The notes under the pieces are model-generated. The model made no database searches. It was not told where the DNA came from and saw nothing but the letters and a program-made list of their open reading frames with translations. The position numbers and the translations under genes are program-made. Below, piece after piece: positions 44,617-55,537 of a stretch of DNA of 64,000 nucleotides. The DNA lies in the NCBI RefSeq assembly GCF_001425045.1, contig NZ_LMDJ01000007.1:1-64000 (forward strand), in the 5' to 3' direction. The DNA comes from Massilia sp. Root351 (lineage in GTDB: Bacteria > Pseudomonadota > Gammaproteobacteria > Burkholderiales > Burkholderiaceae_D). Positions within the stretch are counted from its first letter, which is position 1, and every line of letters begins with the position of its first letter.

Positions 44617-47004
44617 CTAGCTCACCATCAGTTTCACGGACTTCAACTCCACGCTGTTCGGGCCAGCATGGATGGTAAACGACCCCGGCTCGACAACGCG
44701 CTTCATGTCCATATTGAAGAACCACAGGTCGGACGGCTTGATGTCGAACGTGAGCGTGCGCGACTCGCCGGGGGCCAGCGTCACGCGCTTGAAGGCCTTC
44801 AGTTCCAGCACCGGGCGGGTGACTGAACTGACGTCGTCGCGGATGTAAAGCTGCACCACCTCGTCGCCCAGCAGCTTGCCGGTGTTGCGCACGTCCACCG
44901 ACACCTGGGTCGACTCGCCCACGCGGATCGCCGCCTTCGCAAGACGCGGTTCGGAGATCGCAAACGTCGTATAGCTGAGGCCAAAACCGAACGGGTATAG
45001 CGGCTTGGTGGAACCGTCGATGTAGCCGCGCCGCGCGGACGGCTTGTGGTTGTAGAAGATGGGCAGCTGACCCACGCTGCGCGCAATCGACACCGGCAGC
45101 TTGCCGCCCGGGTTGGCGCGGCCAAACAGCAGGTCGGCCGCCGCGTAGCCGGTTTCCTGGCCCAGGTACCAGCCCTCGATCAGCGCCGGTGCGCGCTCGG
45201 CCAGCAGGTTCACCGATAGCGGACGGCCGTTCAGCAGGAACACCACGGTAGGCTTGCCCAGGTCGAAGATGGCCTTGGCCAGTTCGTTCTGCTGGCCCAG
45301 CATGTCCAGCGTTTCGCGGTCGCCCAGGTGATTGTCGGCCCATGCTTCGCGCGCGGTCTGCTCGTTGTCGCCCAGCACCATGATGATGGTGTCGGCCGAC
45401 TTCGCCGCCTCCAGCGCGGCGGCGATCAGCTGATCGTTCTTGGCCTTCGGCGTGAACACGATTTCGTCCGCACCCCACACGCGGCTCTCGGTGATGCGCA
45501 CGCCCTCGGACCAGGTCAGCTGGAAGCCATGCTTTTCGCTGTCGGCTTTCAGCCCCTCGTAAATCGACACCACGTGGCGCGGCACGTCCGAATAACCGCC
45601 GATCGGCGTGTCCTTGGCGTGGGTACCCAGCAGCAGCACCTTGCCCACTTTTTTCGGGTCCAGCGGCAGGATGCCCTTGTCGTTCTTCAGCAGCACGGCC
45701 GAGCGGCAGGCCGCCTCGCGCGCCAGCGCCACCGCGTCCGGCGTCGCGGTCAGGCTGTCGGCGATGTTCGCGTCCACGTACGGATTCTCGAACAGGCCGG
45801 CGTTGAACTTCAGCTCCAGGATGCGCGCCACCATGGCGTCGATCTCCGCCACCGACACGCGCTTTTCCTTCACCAGCGCGGCCAATTCCTTGTAGCCGAA
45901 GCCGTCCGGCGTCTCGATGTCTACGCCCGCTTTGATGGCGCGCAGGGCAGCTTCCTTGGGGGTGGCAGCCAGCTTGTGGCGCGTGATCAGCTCCTTGATG
46001 CCGAAATAGTCCGACACCATCACGCCCTTGAAGCCCCAGTCCTCGCGTGTGACCTTGTGCAGCAGCCAGCGGTTGGCGTGCGACGGCACGCCGCCGATCT
46101 CGTTATACGAAGGCATGATGGCGGCCACATTGGTCTCCTTCACGATCTTCTCGAACGGCGGGAAGAACTCCTCGCGCAAGGTGCGCTCGGTCACTTCGGC
46201 CGGGCCGATATTGGTGCCACTCTCCGGCTGGCCGTGGCCCGTCATGTGCTTGAGGGTGGTGTACACCTTGTCCCTTGCAAGCTGCTTGCTCTCGCCCTGG
46301 AATCCCAGCACGGCGGCCTTGCCGATTTCGCCGGCCAGGTGCGGGTCTTCGCCATAGGTTTCCTCGATGCGGCCCCAGCGCGGCTCGCGCGCCACGTCCA
46401 CCACCGGCGCCAGCGCAAAGTTCGAGCCGCGCACGCGCATCTCGCGCGCCGCCACGGCGTACACTTTGCGCACCATGTCCGGATCGAAGGAGGACGCCAA
46501 TGCGATCGACTGCGGGAAGCTGGTGGCGTCGCGCGCGGCGTAGCCGTGCAGCGCCTCCTCGTGCGTGAACATCGGAATGCCCAGGCGCGTCTGCTCCATG
46601 GCCCACTTCTGCGCCGTGTTCACATAGGTCGCCGTTTCCAGCGCATTGCGGTTGACGCGGCGGCCGCTGTCGCCGGCGGCGCCGCCTGGTGCGGCCTGGC
46701 CCTGGCGGTCCGACGGGCGGCCCAGCATGCCGATGCCGTGCGGGTGCAGCTGGCTGGCCTTCTCGGGCGAGAAGTTGCCGCTGCTGTCCTCAATCTTCTT
46801 CTTGTCCTGCCACACGCACTGCATCTGCTCGATTTTTTCCTGCAGCGTCATGCGGCCCAGCAGATCCTGCACGCGCTTGGCCACGGGAGCGGAAGGATTC
46901 TTGTAGACCGGTACTGCGGCGGCGAAGGCCATGGGCGCGGGAAGGGCGGCCAGACCCGCCAGGCTTCCTGCGGTGGACAGGAACTGCCTGCGGTTTTTGC
47001 TCAT
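44617..47004 (-). CDS. GH3 beta-glycosidase (beta-xylosidase/glucosidase)
   Basis: A 795-residue exported enzyme with a twin-arginine-like signal (NRRQFLSTAG). The GH3 N-terminal barrel shows FTHEEALHGY, APVVDVAREPRWGR, KHMTGHGQPESG and the catalytic nucleophile Asp332 in VMVSDYFG; the alpha/beta sandwich and a C-terminal fibronectin III-like domain (VSVDVRNTGKLLGDEVVQLY) follow. GH3 members cleave beta-glucose or beta-xylose ends. As the last gene of the xylose operon, xylo-oligosaccharide cleavage is the best guess. GGAGA precedes ATG 47004, and xylH ends 40 nt upstream. Confidence 0.92.
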   Translation of the reverse strand: MSKNRRQFLSTAGSLAGLAALPAPMAFAAAVPVYKNPSAPVAKRVQDLLGRMTLQEKIEQMQCVWQDKKKIEDSSGNFSPEKASQLHPHGIGMLGRPSDRQGQAAPGGAAGDSGRRVNRNALETATYVNTAQKWAMEQTRLGIPMFTHEEALHGYAARDATSFPQSIALASSFDPDMVRKVYAVAAREMRVRGSNFALAPVVDVAREPRWGRIEETYGEDPHLAGEIGKAAVLGFQGESKQLARDKVYTTLKHMTGHGQPESGTNIGPAEVTERTLREEFFPPFEKIVKETNVAAIMPSYNEIGGVPSHANRWLLHKVTREDWGFKGVMVSDYFGIKELITRHKLAATPKEAALRAIKAGVDIETPDGFGYKELAALVKEKRVSVAEIDAMVARILELKFNAGLFENPYVDANIADSLTATPDAVALAREAACRSAVLLKNDKGILPLDPKKVGKVLLLGTHAKDTPIGGYSDVPRHVVSIYEGLKADSEKHGFQLTWSEGVRITESRVWGADEIVFTPKAKNDQLIAAALEAAKSADTIIMVLGDNEQTAREAWADNHLGDRETLDMLGQQNELAKAIFDLGKPTVVFLLNGRPLSVNLLAERAPALIEGWYLGQETGYAAADLLFGRANPGGKLPVSIARSVGQLPIFYNHKPSARRGYIDGSTKPLYPFGFGLSYTTFAISEPRLAKAAIRVGESTQVSVDVRNTGKLLGDEVVQLYIRDDVSSVTRPVLELKAFKRVTLAPGESRTLTFDIKPSDLWFFNMDMKRVVEPGSFTIHAGPNSVELKSVKLMVS

Positions 47005-47044
47005 TGCGTTGTCTCCGTTGTAGTATCTTTTGACGCTTGTTTTT

Positions 47045-48178
47045 TTAACGCTTGGACGAGCGCGTGCTGACGTCGATCCACACCGCCAGGGTCAGGATGA
47101 AGCCCTTGACGATCATCTGCCAGTAGGTGTCCACGTCCAGCATGGACATGCCGTTATCGAGGCTGGCCATCACCAGCGCGCCGATCAGCGCGCCGTACAC
47201 GGTGCCCGAGCCGCCGCGCATGGACGTGCCGCCGATGAAGCAGGCCGCGATCGCATCCAGCTCGCCCGAGGTGCCGGCCGAAGGCGAGCCGGCCGCCAGG
47301 CGCGCCGTGTTGATCACCCCGGCCAGCGCGCACATCAGGCCCATGATGCCGAAGATCCACAGCTTGATCGACTTGACGTTGATGCCCGACAGGCGGGTCG
47401 CCTCCATATTGCTGCCCACCGCGTAGACGCGGCGGCCGAACACGGTCTGCGTGGTCATGTAGGTGAAGATGCCCAGCAGCGCGAGCAGCAGCAACACCGG
47501 CAGCGGAATGCCCTCGTAGGAATTGAGCGTGACCACGAAGGCCGCCACGATGGCGCCGATGGCGACCACCTTGAGCGCGTCGCGCCACAGCGGCGCCGCT
47601 TCCAGGCCGTGCTCGGCGCGGCTGCGGCGCTGCTGCCAGGTGAGCGCCACGGCGATGGCGAACAGCGCCACGCCGAGCAGGATGCCCAGCTGCGGCGGCA
47701 GGTAGCCCTGGCCCAGATAAACCAGGTCGTCCGACACCGGCGCCACGGTGGTGCCGCCGGTCACGCCGAGCACGATGCCGCGGTAGGCCAGCATGCCGCC
47801 CAGGCCGACAATGAAGGAGGGGATGCTCAGGTAGGCGGTGAGGTAGCCGTTGAACAGGCCCACCAGCAGGCCGAAGGTCAGCACCAGCAGCAGGTTGACG
47901 GGCAGCGGCAGGTGGTGTGTCACATCCAGCACGGCCGCGACGCCGCCCAGCAGGCCCAGCAGCGAGCCGACCGACAGGTCGATCTCGCCGGCGATAATGA
48001 CCAGCGACATGCCGCAGGCGACGATGCCGGTGATGGCCATCTGGCGCATCAGGTTGGACAAGTTCCGTGGCGAAATAAAGCCGCCATCGGTCTTCATGCT
48101 GAAAAAGCCCCAGATCAGCGCGATCGCGATCAGCAAGGCCAGCATCTTGTACTGCGTGAAAATTTTCTTAATAGTCAT
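47045..48178 (-). CDS. xylH: Xylose ABC transporter permease
   Basis: A 377-residue inner-membrane permease with about ten hydrophobic helices and the typical BPD_transp_2 features: GIVACGMSLVIIAGEIDLSVGS and GFILTLAVWIDV at the end. It follows xylG with a 93-bp gap that holds a 29-bp hairpin, and precedes the GH3 gene. With xylF and xylG it forms a D-xylose importer. No good ribosome site is visible before the ATG at 48178, and the hairpin just upstream may affect its expression. Confidence 0.9.
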   Translation of the reverse strand: MTIKKIFTQYKMLALLIAIALIWGFFSMKTDGGFISPRNLSNLMRQMAITGIVACGMSLVIIAGEIDLSVGSLLGLLGGVAAVLDVTHHLPLPVNLLLVLTFGLLVGLFNGYLTAYLSIPSFIVGLGGMLAYRGIVLGVTGGTTVAPVSDDLVYLGQGYLPPQLGILLGVALFAIAVALTWQQRRSRAEHGLEAAPLWRDALKVVAIGAIVAAFVVTLNSYEGIPLPVLLLLALLGIFTYMTTQTVFGRRVYAVGSNMEATRLSGINVKSIKLWIFGIMGLMCALAGVINTARLAAGSPSAGTSGELDAIAACFIGGTSMRGGSGTVYGALIGALVMASLDNGMSMLDVDTYWQMIVKGFILTLAVWIDVSTRSSKR

Positions 48179-48208
48179 TGGCTATCGATTCTGTCAGTTT
48201 GTACCGAG

Positions 48209-48267
48209 CTGAGCCGCATTTCCCCAACTTCGGGGTCAGACCCCGAAGTTGGGGGAATGCGGCTCAG
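48209..48267. promoter_or_regulatory. 29-bp hairpin between xylG and xylH
   Basis: Arms 48209-48237 and 48239-48267 are an inverted repeat of 29 bp with one mismatch and a 1-nt centre (core GGGGTC-A-GACCCC). There is no U-run after it on either strand, so it is not a classic terminator; REP-like elements of this kind within operons can stabilise upstream mRNA and reduce downstream expression. Confidence 0.85.
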
Positions 48268-48271
48268 GTCG

Positions 48272-49795
<1,524 letters not shown>

Positions 49796-49810
49796 GCTCG
49801 TCGTCGGCAA

Positions 49811-50821
49811 TCAGTTGATGGACAGTTGGGCCTTGGTGTAGAAGCCGTCGTCGACCAGCACGTTGACGTTGGCCTTGGTCAGCGGGATAGGCTTGAGCAG
49901 CACGGTGTTGACCTTCTTCATGCCGTTCTCGTAGGTCGAGTTGTAGGCGGGCTTCTCATTGCGCACCAGCTGCACGGCCAGCTTGGCCGCTTCGGAGGCG
50001 ATCAGCTTGAGCGGCTTGTACACCGTCATGGCCTGCGTGCCGGCGATGACGCGCTTGACGGCCGCCAGGTCGGCGTCCTGTCCGGACACCGGCACCTTGC
50101 CGCCCAGCTTCTGCGCGGTCAGCGCCTGGATGGCGCCGCCGGCGGTGCCGTCGTTGGAGGCGACGATGGCGTCGATCTTGTTGCCGTTGGCGGTCAGCGC
50201 GTTTTCCACGATGGTCATCGCTTCGGCTGCGCTCCAGTCTTTCACCCACTGCTTGCCGACGATCTTGATGTCGCCCTTGTCCACCAGCGGCTGCAGCACC
50301 TTCATCTGGCCTTCGCGCAGCATCTTGGCGTTGTTGTCGGTGGGCGCGCCGCCCAGCAGGTAGTAGTTGCCCTTCGGTTTCAGCTTGACCACGGCGTCGG
50401 CCTGCAGCTCGCCGACCTTCACGTTGTCGAAGGAGATGTAGGCGTCGATGTCGGAGTTCAGTATCAGGCGGTCATACGAGAGCACCTTGATCTTGGCCTT
50501 CTTGGCTTCGCGGATCGCGTTGTTGAGCACCGTGGCGTTGTAGGGAACGATGACCAGCACGTCCACGCCGCGCGAGATCAGGTTTTCGATCTGCGCGATC
50601 TGGCGCTGCTCGCTGGCGTCGGCCGACTGGACGAACACCTTTGCGCCGAGCTTCTCGGCTTCGGCGTTGAAGAAGTCTCGGTCGCGCGTCCAGCGCTCCA
50701 CCCGCAGGTCGTCGATCGAGAAGCCGATTTTCGGGTTCTTGGCGTCGGCGTGCGCGAAGCCGCTGGACAGGGCCATTACCGCGCCCGCAATTGCTGCTAC
50801 TGCTTTCAGTCTGGTGTTCAT
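49811..50821 (-). CDS. xylF: D-xylose-binding periplasmic protein
   Basis: A 336-residue binding protein with a signal peptide (GAVMALSSGFAHA) and the XylF pattern: KIGFSIDDLRVERWTRDRDFF, QSADASEQRQIAQIENLI, VLSYDRLILNSDIDAYISFDN, VSGQDADLAAVKRVIAGTQ. These match D-xylose-binding proteins closely. It is the first gene of the transporter set, 40 bp after the xylonate dehydratase gene, with GGAGA before the ATG. Confidence 0.94.
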   Translation of the reverse strand: MNTRLKAVAAIAGAVMALSSGFAHADAKNPKIGFSIDDLRVERWTRDRDFFNAEAEKLGAKVFVQSADASEQRQIAQIENLISRGVDVLVIVPYNATVLNNAIREAKKAKIKVLSYDRLILNSDIDAYISFDNVKVGELQADAVVKLKPKGNYYLLGGAPTDNNAKMLREGQMKVLQPLVDKGDIKIVGKQWVKDWSAAEAMTIVENALTANGNKIDAIVASNDGTAGGAIQALTAQKLGGKVPVSGQDADLAAVKRVIAGTQAMTVYKPLKLIASEAAKLAVQLVRNEKPAYNSTYENGMKKVNTVLLKPIPLTKANVNVLVDDGFYTKAQLSIN

Positions 50822-50861
50822 CGTCGGTCTCCTAAGGTAGGTATGTTATTTTTTTAGTGGC

Positions 50862-52628
50862 TCAATGGTTATGGCGCGGCATGGTCTCCGCCACGCCGCG
50901 GTACTTCACCGCCAGTTCCATGCAGGCGCCGTCGTGCATCTGGCCCACCGTGGAGCGGTACAGTTCCTGCCACGGCGTCTGGCTCGCCGGCACGGCCGGG
51001 ATGCCTTCGGCCTTGCGCGCGGCCAGCACGTCTTCCGTGATCAGCATATCGCAGCTGCCGGTGTTCAGGTCGATGCGGATGGTGTCTCCGGTGCGCACGT
51101 AGGCCAGGCCGCCGCCGACGGCGCTTTCCGGCGACGCGTTCAGGATGGACGGGCTGTCCGAGGTGCCGGACTGGCGGCCGTCGCCCAGCGTCGGCAGGTT
51201 CAGGATGCCGCGCTTGATCAGGGCGTCCGGCGGTTGCATGTTGACCACCTCGGCCGAGCCGGGCCAGCCCACCGGACCTGCGCCGCGTATCACCAGGATG
51301 CAGTTCTCGTCGATGTTGAGCGAGGGATCGTTGATGCGGTTGTGGTAGTCGGTGGAGCCGTCGAACACCACGGCGCGGCACTCGAACACGTTCTCGGCGC
51401 CGGCGCGCTCCAGGTAACGGGCGCGGAAGTCCGGCGAGATGACGCAGGTCTTCATGATGGCGAAGTCGAACAGGTTGCCCTTCAGGACGAAGAAGCCGGC
51501 CTTGGTCTTCAGCGGCGCGTCGAACGGCGTGATCATTTCGCGGTCGTTCGATTCGCGGCCCTGCAGGTTCTCCGCCATGGTCTTGCCGGTGACGGTGGCG
51601 CGGTTGGAGCGCAGCTTGCCCTTCTGTTCCAGCTCCCACATGATGGCCGGCACGCCGCCGGCGCGGTGGAAGCGCTCGCCCAGGTATTTGCCGGACGGCT
51701 GCATGTTCAGCAGCAGCGGCACGTCGTGGCCGTATTCCATCCAGTCCGATTCGCGCAGTTCCACGCCGGCGTGGCGCGCCATGGCGACGATGTGCTGCTG
51801 CGCGTTGGTGGAGCCGCCGATGGCGGCGTTGACCACGATGGCGTCCAGGAAGGCTTCGCGCGACAGGATGCTCGACGGGCGGATATCCAGCTTGGCCAGC
51901 TCCACGATGCGGCGGCCGGTTTCGTAGGCCATCTGGCCGCGTTCGCGGTACGGCGCCGGAATGGCGGAGCAGCCGGTGAGCGACATGCCCAGCGCCTCGG
52001 CGATGGCGTTCATGGTCGACGCGGTGCCCATGGTGTTGCAGTGGCCTGCCGACGGCGCGGAGGCGGCGCCGATCTGCAGGAATTTCTCGTTGTCGATTTC
52101 GCCTGCGGCCAGGCGGCGGCGCGCCTTCCAGATGGCCGAGCCGGAACCTACCAGCTCGCCGTCCAGCCAGCCGTCCAGCATCGGGCCGCCGGACAGCACG
52201 ATGGCGGGGATGTCGACCGTGGCGGCGGCCATGATCTGGGCCGGGGTGGTCTTGTCGCAGCCGGTGGTCAGCACCACCGCGTCGATCGGGTAGCCGTGCA
52301 GGATCTCGACCAGGCCCATATAGGCCAGGTTGCGGTCGATGGCGGCGGTGGGACGGCGGCAGTTTTCAAAGATCGGATGCAGCGGGAATTCCATGGCGAT
52401 GCCGCCCGCGTCGCGGATGCCGTCGCGCACGCGCTTGGCCAGTTCCAGGTGGATGCGGTTGCACGGGCTGATGTCGCTGCCCGACTGCGCGATGCCGATG
52501 ATGGGACGGCCGCTACGCAGTTCGTCCGGCGTGATGCCGTAGTTCATGAAGCGCTCCAGGTACAGCGCGGTCATGTCGATATGGTCTGGATTGTCGAACC
52601 AGTCTTGCGAGCGATAGCGGCGAGTCAT
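50862..52628 (-). CDS. xylD: D-xylonate dehydratase (IlvD/Edd family)
   Basis: A 588-residue iron-sulfur dehydratase that converts D-xylonate (or L-arabonate) to 2-keto-3-deoxy-pentonate. Cluster-binding cysteines appear in SDISPCNRIH, TTGCDKTTP and AGHCNTMGTAS; NAAIGGSTNAQQH and KGNLFDFAIMKTC follow. Sugar-acid members of IlvD/Edd have this order. The start overlaps the lactonase stop as TAATG. The xylose transporter and Weimberg neighbours point to xylonate, though related arabonate activity cannot be excluded. Confidence 0.9.
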   Translation of the reverse strand: MTRRYRSQDWFDNPDHIDMTALYLERFMNYGITPDELRSGRPIIGIAQSGSDISPCNRIHLELAKRVRDGIRDAGGIAMEFPLHPIFENCRRPTAAIDRNLAYMGLVEILHGYPIDAVVLTTGCDKTTPAQIMAAATVDIPAIVLSGGPMLDGWLDGELVGSGSAIWKARRRLAAGEIDNEKFLQIGAASAPSAGHCNTMGTASTMNAIAEALGMSLTGCSAIPAPYRERGQMAYETGRRIVELAKLDIRPSSILSREAFLDAIVVNAAIGGSTNAQQHIVAMARHAGVELRESDWMEYGHDVPLLLNMQPSGKYLGERFHRAGGVPAIMWELEQKGKLRSNRATVTGKTMAENLQGRESNDREMITPFDAPLKTKAGFFVLKGNLFDFAIMKTCVISPDFRARYLERAGAENVFECRAVVFDGSTDYHNRINDPSLNIDENCILVIRGAGPVGWPGSAEVVNMQPPDALIKRGILNLPTLGDGRQSGTSDSPSILNASPESAVGGGLAYVRTGDTIRIDLNTGSCDMLITEDVLAARKAEGIPAVPASQTPWQELYRSTVGQMHDGACMELAVKYRGVAETMPRHNH

Positions 52629-53497
52629 TACAGGTTTCCTTTGTATTTATGTTGCTGCTGTCCCGGGGTCTCCACACGGAACGAGAATACACCGCCGGCC
52701 AGCGGATGGGCGGCGCGCGCCTCGTCCGGCATGCCTTTCCAGGCGGTGGTGGCGAAGACGGTGCGCAGGTCCGCGCCGCCGAATGCCACTTTGGTGACGT
52801 TGGGGCAGGGGAAGGCGATGGTGTCGATTACTTCGCCCTGTGGCGAATAGCGGTCCACGCGGGCGCCGCCGAACATGGCGACCCACACGCAGCCTTCGGC
52901 GTCGACCACCGAGCCGTCCGGGTGGCCCGGTTCGGCCGTGCGCACGAACTCGCGCTTGTTGGACAGGCAGCCGTCCGGCGCGGCGTCATAGGCGTACACC
53001 ACCTTGGCCAGCGTATCGGTGTGGTAGAAGGTGCGGCCGTCCGGGCTGTGGCACGGGCCGTTGGTGATGATGATGCCGCTGTCCTTTTGCTGCAGCGTGC
53101 CGTCGATGGACAGGCGGTACAGCGAGCCGGTAGGCGCGCTTTCGCCGTTGTCCATGGAGCCGAACCACAGGGCGCCCTGGCTGTCCACGTAGCCGTCGTT
53201 CAGGCGGTTGCCGGGGATGTCCGTTTCCAGCTGCAGCAGGGGCGTGAACTCGCCGGTTTCGGGCGAGAAGCGCAGCAGCTTGCCGGGCAGGCCGCAGACC
53301 AGGCCGCCATCGGCCATCGGCAGGGCGAAGCCGGTTTCGGCCGGCATGTCCCAGCTTTGCCGCGCGCTGCCGTCTTCGGCGCAGCGGTGCAGGCGCTGGC
53401 CCTTGATGTCCACCAAGTACAGCGCCGCTTCGGCGGCGTGCCAGAACGGACCTTCGCCGAGCTTGGCGCCCAGCTCCCAGATGCACTGTGGCTGCAT
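52628..53497 (-). CDS. xylC: Xylonolactonase (SMP-30/gluconolactonase family)
   Basis: A 289-residue six-bladed beta-propeller lactonase. Metal-binding landmarks of SMP-30 proteins are visible: LGEGPFWHAAEAALYLVDIKG (the Glu), GNRLNDGYVDSQGALWFGSM (Asn/Asp) and GPCHSPDGRTFYHTDT (Asp). It would open the xylono-lactone made by the dehydrogenase. GAGGTGA lies 6 nt before ATG 53497, so I prefer it over the ATG at 53518, which overlaps the previous stop but lacks a ribosome site. Confidence 0.88.
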   Translation of the reverse strand: MQPQCIWELGAKLGEGPFWHAAEAALYLVDIKGQRLHRCAEDGSARQSWDMPAETGFALPMADGGLVCGLPGKLLRFSPETGEFTPLLQLETDIPGNRLNDGYVDSQGALWFGSMDNGESAPTGSLYRLSIDGTLQQKDSGIIITNGPCHSPDGRTFYHTDTLAKVVYAYDAAPDGCLSNKREFVRTAEPGHPDGSVVDAEGCVWVAMFGGARVDRYSPQGEVIDTIAFPCPNVTKVAFGGADLRTVFATTAWKGMPDEARAAHPLAGGVFSFRVETPGQQQHKYKGNL

Positions 53498-53514
53498 GGC
53501 GGTCACCTCAGGCT

Positions 53515-54315
53515 TCATGCGCCGTACCAGCCCGCATCGACGAAGTAATCGCGGCCGGAGCAGCGGGCGGCGTTGTCGGAGGCCAGGAACAGGGCCAGCG
53601 CGGCCACGTCCTCGGTTTCCACGCGCTCGTGCAGGCACTGGGCCGCCAGGATGGCCGCTTCATCTTCGGCCGAATGCCACAGCGCCATCTGGCGCGGGGT
53701 CTTCACCGAGCCGGGGATGATGGTGTTGACGCGGATGCCGTCCGGACCGAGGTCGCGCGCCAGGCCGCGCGTCAGGCCTTCGATGGCGGCCTTGGCCGTC
53801 ATGTACAGCGACAGCTGCGGCAGCGCCAGGTGCCAGGAGATGGAGCCGAAGTTCAAAATCACGCCGCCGCCCTTGGCCTTCATGCCGGGCGCCACGGCCT
53901 GCGCGCAGAAGAACTGGTGGCGCAGGTTCACGTTCAGGCTGTCGTCCCAGTACTTGCCGGTGACGTCCTTGACGTGGTGGCGGTTGTCGTTGGCCGCGTT
54001 GTTGAGCAGCACGTCGACCTTGCCGAAGTCGATCTGGATGGCGGCGAAGGCGTTGCCCAGCGCGTCCAGGTCGGTCAGGTCGCAGCGGATGAAGCGCGGC
54101 GGGCGCTTGCAGCCGGCCAGCGACTGTTCCAGTGCGCGCGAGGCTTCCTCGGCGATATCCAGGAACACCACCTGCGCGCCCTGCTTGGCGAAGGCGTCCA
54201 CCATGGCGGCGCCGATGCCGGTGCCGCCGCCGGTGATGACCACCAGCTTTTCGGCCAGGTCGTGGTAGGTGGCGTACACCATGGGTTTGCGTTCATTTGA
54301 TACAGGCGCCACCAT
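53515..54315 (-). CDS. xylB: SDR dehydrogenase, probable D-xylose 1-dehydrogenase
   Basis: A 266-residue short-chain dehydrogenase. TGGGTGIGAAMV is the cofactor loop, NNAAND the NNAG position, SISWHLALPQLSLYMTAK the catalytic Ser-Tyr-Lys set, and PGSVKTPRQ the end of the fold. Close to Caulobacter-type xylose dehydrogenase (xylB in that nomenclature, not xylulokinase). It lies 1 nt after the xylX gene and starts at ATG 54315 with GGAG 9 nt upstream; ATG 54330 is the alternative. Substrate is inferred from the Weimberg neighbours. Confidence 0.86.
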   Translation of the reverse strand: MVAPVSNERKPMVYATYHDLAEKLVVITGGGTGIGAAMVDAFAKQGAQVVFLDIAEEASRALEQSLAGCKRPPRFIRCDLTDLDALGNAFAAIQIDFGKVDVLLNNAANDNRHHVKDVTGKYWDDSLNVNLRHQFFCAQAVAPGMKAKGGGVILNFGSISWHLALPQLSLYMTAKAAIEGLTRGLARDLGPDGIRVNTIIPGSVKTPRQMALWHSAEDEAAILAAQCLHERVETEDVAALALFLASDNAARCSGRDYFVDAGWYGA

Positions 54316-54316
54316 C

Positions 54317-55516
54317 TTAATTCGCTCCATTCGAGTTGTTCAGCAGGCCGCGTGCGGCCAGGTTGTTGTAAAGGGCGCGTACGCCGAAAGTCCAGGGGGT
54401 GATCTCGTTGCTGCGGTGGACGTGGTTGATCAGCGAACCCAGTGCCGGGCTGGTGACGGTCACGCGGTCGCCCATGTGGTGGGTGAAGCCGGCGCCGGCC
54501 TGGCCACGGTCCTTGATCGGCGAGAACATGGTGCCCAGGAAGAGCATGAAGCCGTCCGGGTACTGGTGGTGCGCACCGCTGGTCTGCGACACCAGGTCCA
54601 GCGGGTCGCGGCTGATTTCGCGCATGAAGCTGGCGCCGTCCAGGCGGAAACCGTCTTCCTTGCCTTCGATGACCATGCGCACTTCTGCGTTGCGCACGGT
54701 GTCCATGGTGAAGCCGTCGTCGAACAGGCGGATGAAGGGGCCGATGGCGCAGGAGCCGTTGTTGTCCTTGGCTTTACCGAGCAGCAGCGCGCTGCGCCCT
54801 TCGATGTCGCGCAGGTTGACGTCGTTGCCCAGCGAGGCGCCGACCACTTCGCGGCGGCTGTTTACGGCCAGCACGATTTCCGGTTCCGGGTTGTTCCACT
54901 TCGATTCAGGGTGCAGGCCGACATCGGCGCCGAAGCCGACGGCAGACATGGGCTGCGACTTGGAGAACACTTCGGCGTAAGGGCCGATGCCCACTTCCAT
55001 GTATTGTGACCAGGCGCCGCGGGCGATGAACTGCTGCTTCAGCTGCTCCGCCTCCGGCGAGCCGGGCTTGATGCTGGACAGGTCGGCGCCGATCGATTCG
55101 AGCAGCGAGGCGCGCAGCGCGTCGGCGCGCGATTTGTCGCCGCCGGCCTGTTCTTCGATCACGCGTTCCAGCAGGCTCACGGCGAACGTTACGCCGCAGG
55201 CTTTCAGGGCTTGCAGGTCGCACGGGGCCAGCAGTTGCGGCACGTCCGCATCCGGCTGCGCTGCCAGCGCGGCGTCCAGCAAACGCTGCACGGGGCCGAG
55301 CGATTCGCCCTGTGCGCCGCGCACGAAGGCGGCAAGGTCGCTGCGTTCAAACAGTTCGGACACGGTGGGCGCTTGCGCCGTGATGTCGAATACTTCGCCG
55401 TTGCGCACCACCACCACGCACGGGCCGTTGATCGCACCGCCGCGCCATACGCGGCCAACCAGCAGGGCGCCGGCCAGGTCGGCGGGCAGAGATTGGGTAA
55501 CTTGGGCAAATGTCAT
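54317..55516 (-). CDS. xylX: 2-keto-3-deoxy-pentonate dehydratase (FAH family)
   Basis: A 399-residue fumarylacetoacetate-hydrolase-fold enzyme. GVTFAVSLLERV, the metal-site NNPEPEIVLAVN, GNDVNLRDIEGRSALLLGKAK and IGPFIRLFDDGF match XylX/AraD-type dehydratases that make 2-oxoglutarate semialdehyde from 2-keto-3-deoxy-xylonate or -arabinonate. It lies between gudD and the dehydrogenase gene in the operon. The following enzyme, semialdehyde dehydrogenase, is not in the window. Confidence 0.88.
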   Translation of the reverse strand: MTFAQVTQSLPADLAGALLVGRVWRGGAINGPCVVVVRNGEVFDITAQAPTVSELFERSDLAAFVRGAQGESLGPVQRLLDAALAAQPDADVPQLLAPCDLQALKACGVTFAVSLLERVIEEQAGGDKSRADALRASLLESIGADLSSIKPGSPEAEQLKQQFIARGAWSQYMEVGIGPYAEVFSKSQPMSAVGFGADVGLHPESKWNNPEPEIVLAVNSRREVVGASLGNDVNLRDIEGRSALLLGKAKDNNGSCAIGPFIRLFDDGFTMDTVRNAEVRMVIEGKEDGFRLDGASFMREISRDPLDLVSQTSGAHHQYPDGFMLFLGTMFSPIKDRGQAGAGFTHHMGDRVTVTSPALGSLINHVHRSNEITPWTFGVRALYNNLAARGLLNNSNGAN

Positions 55517-55537
55517 TGTCTCTATCCTTGGTTATTG

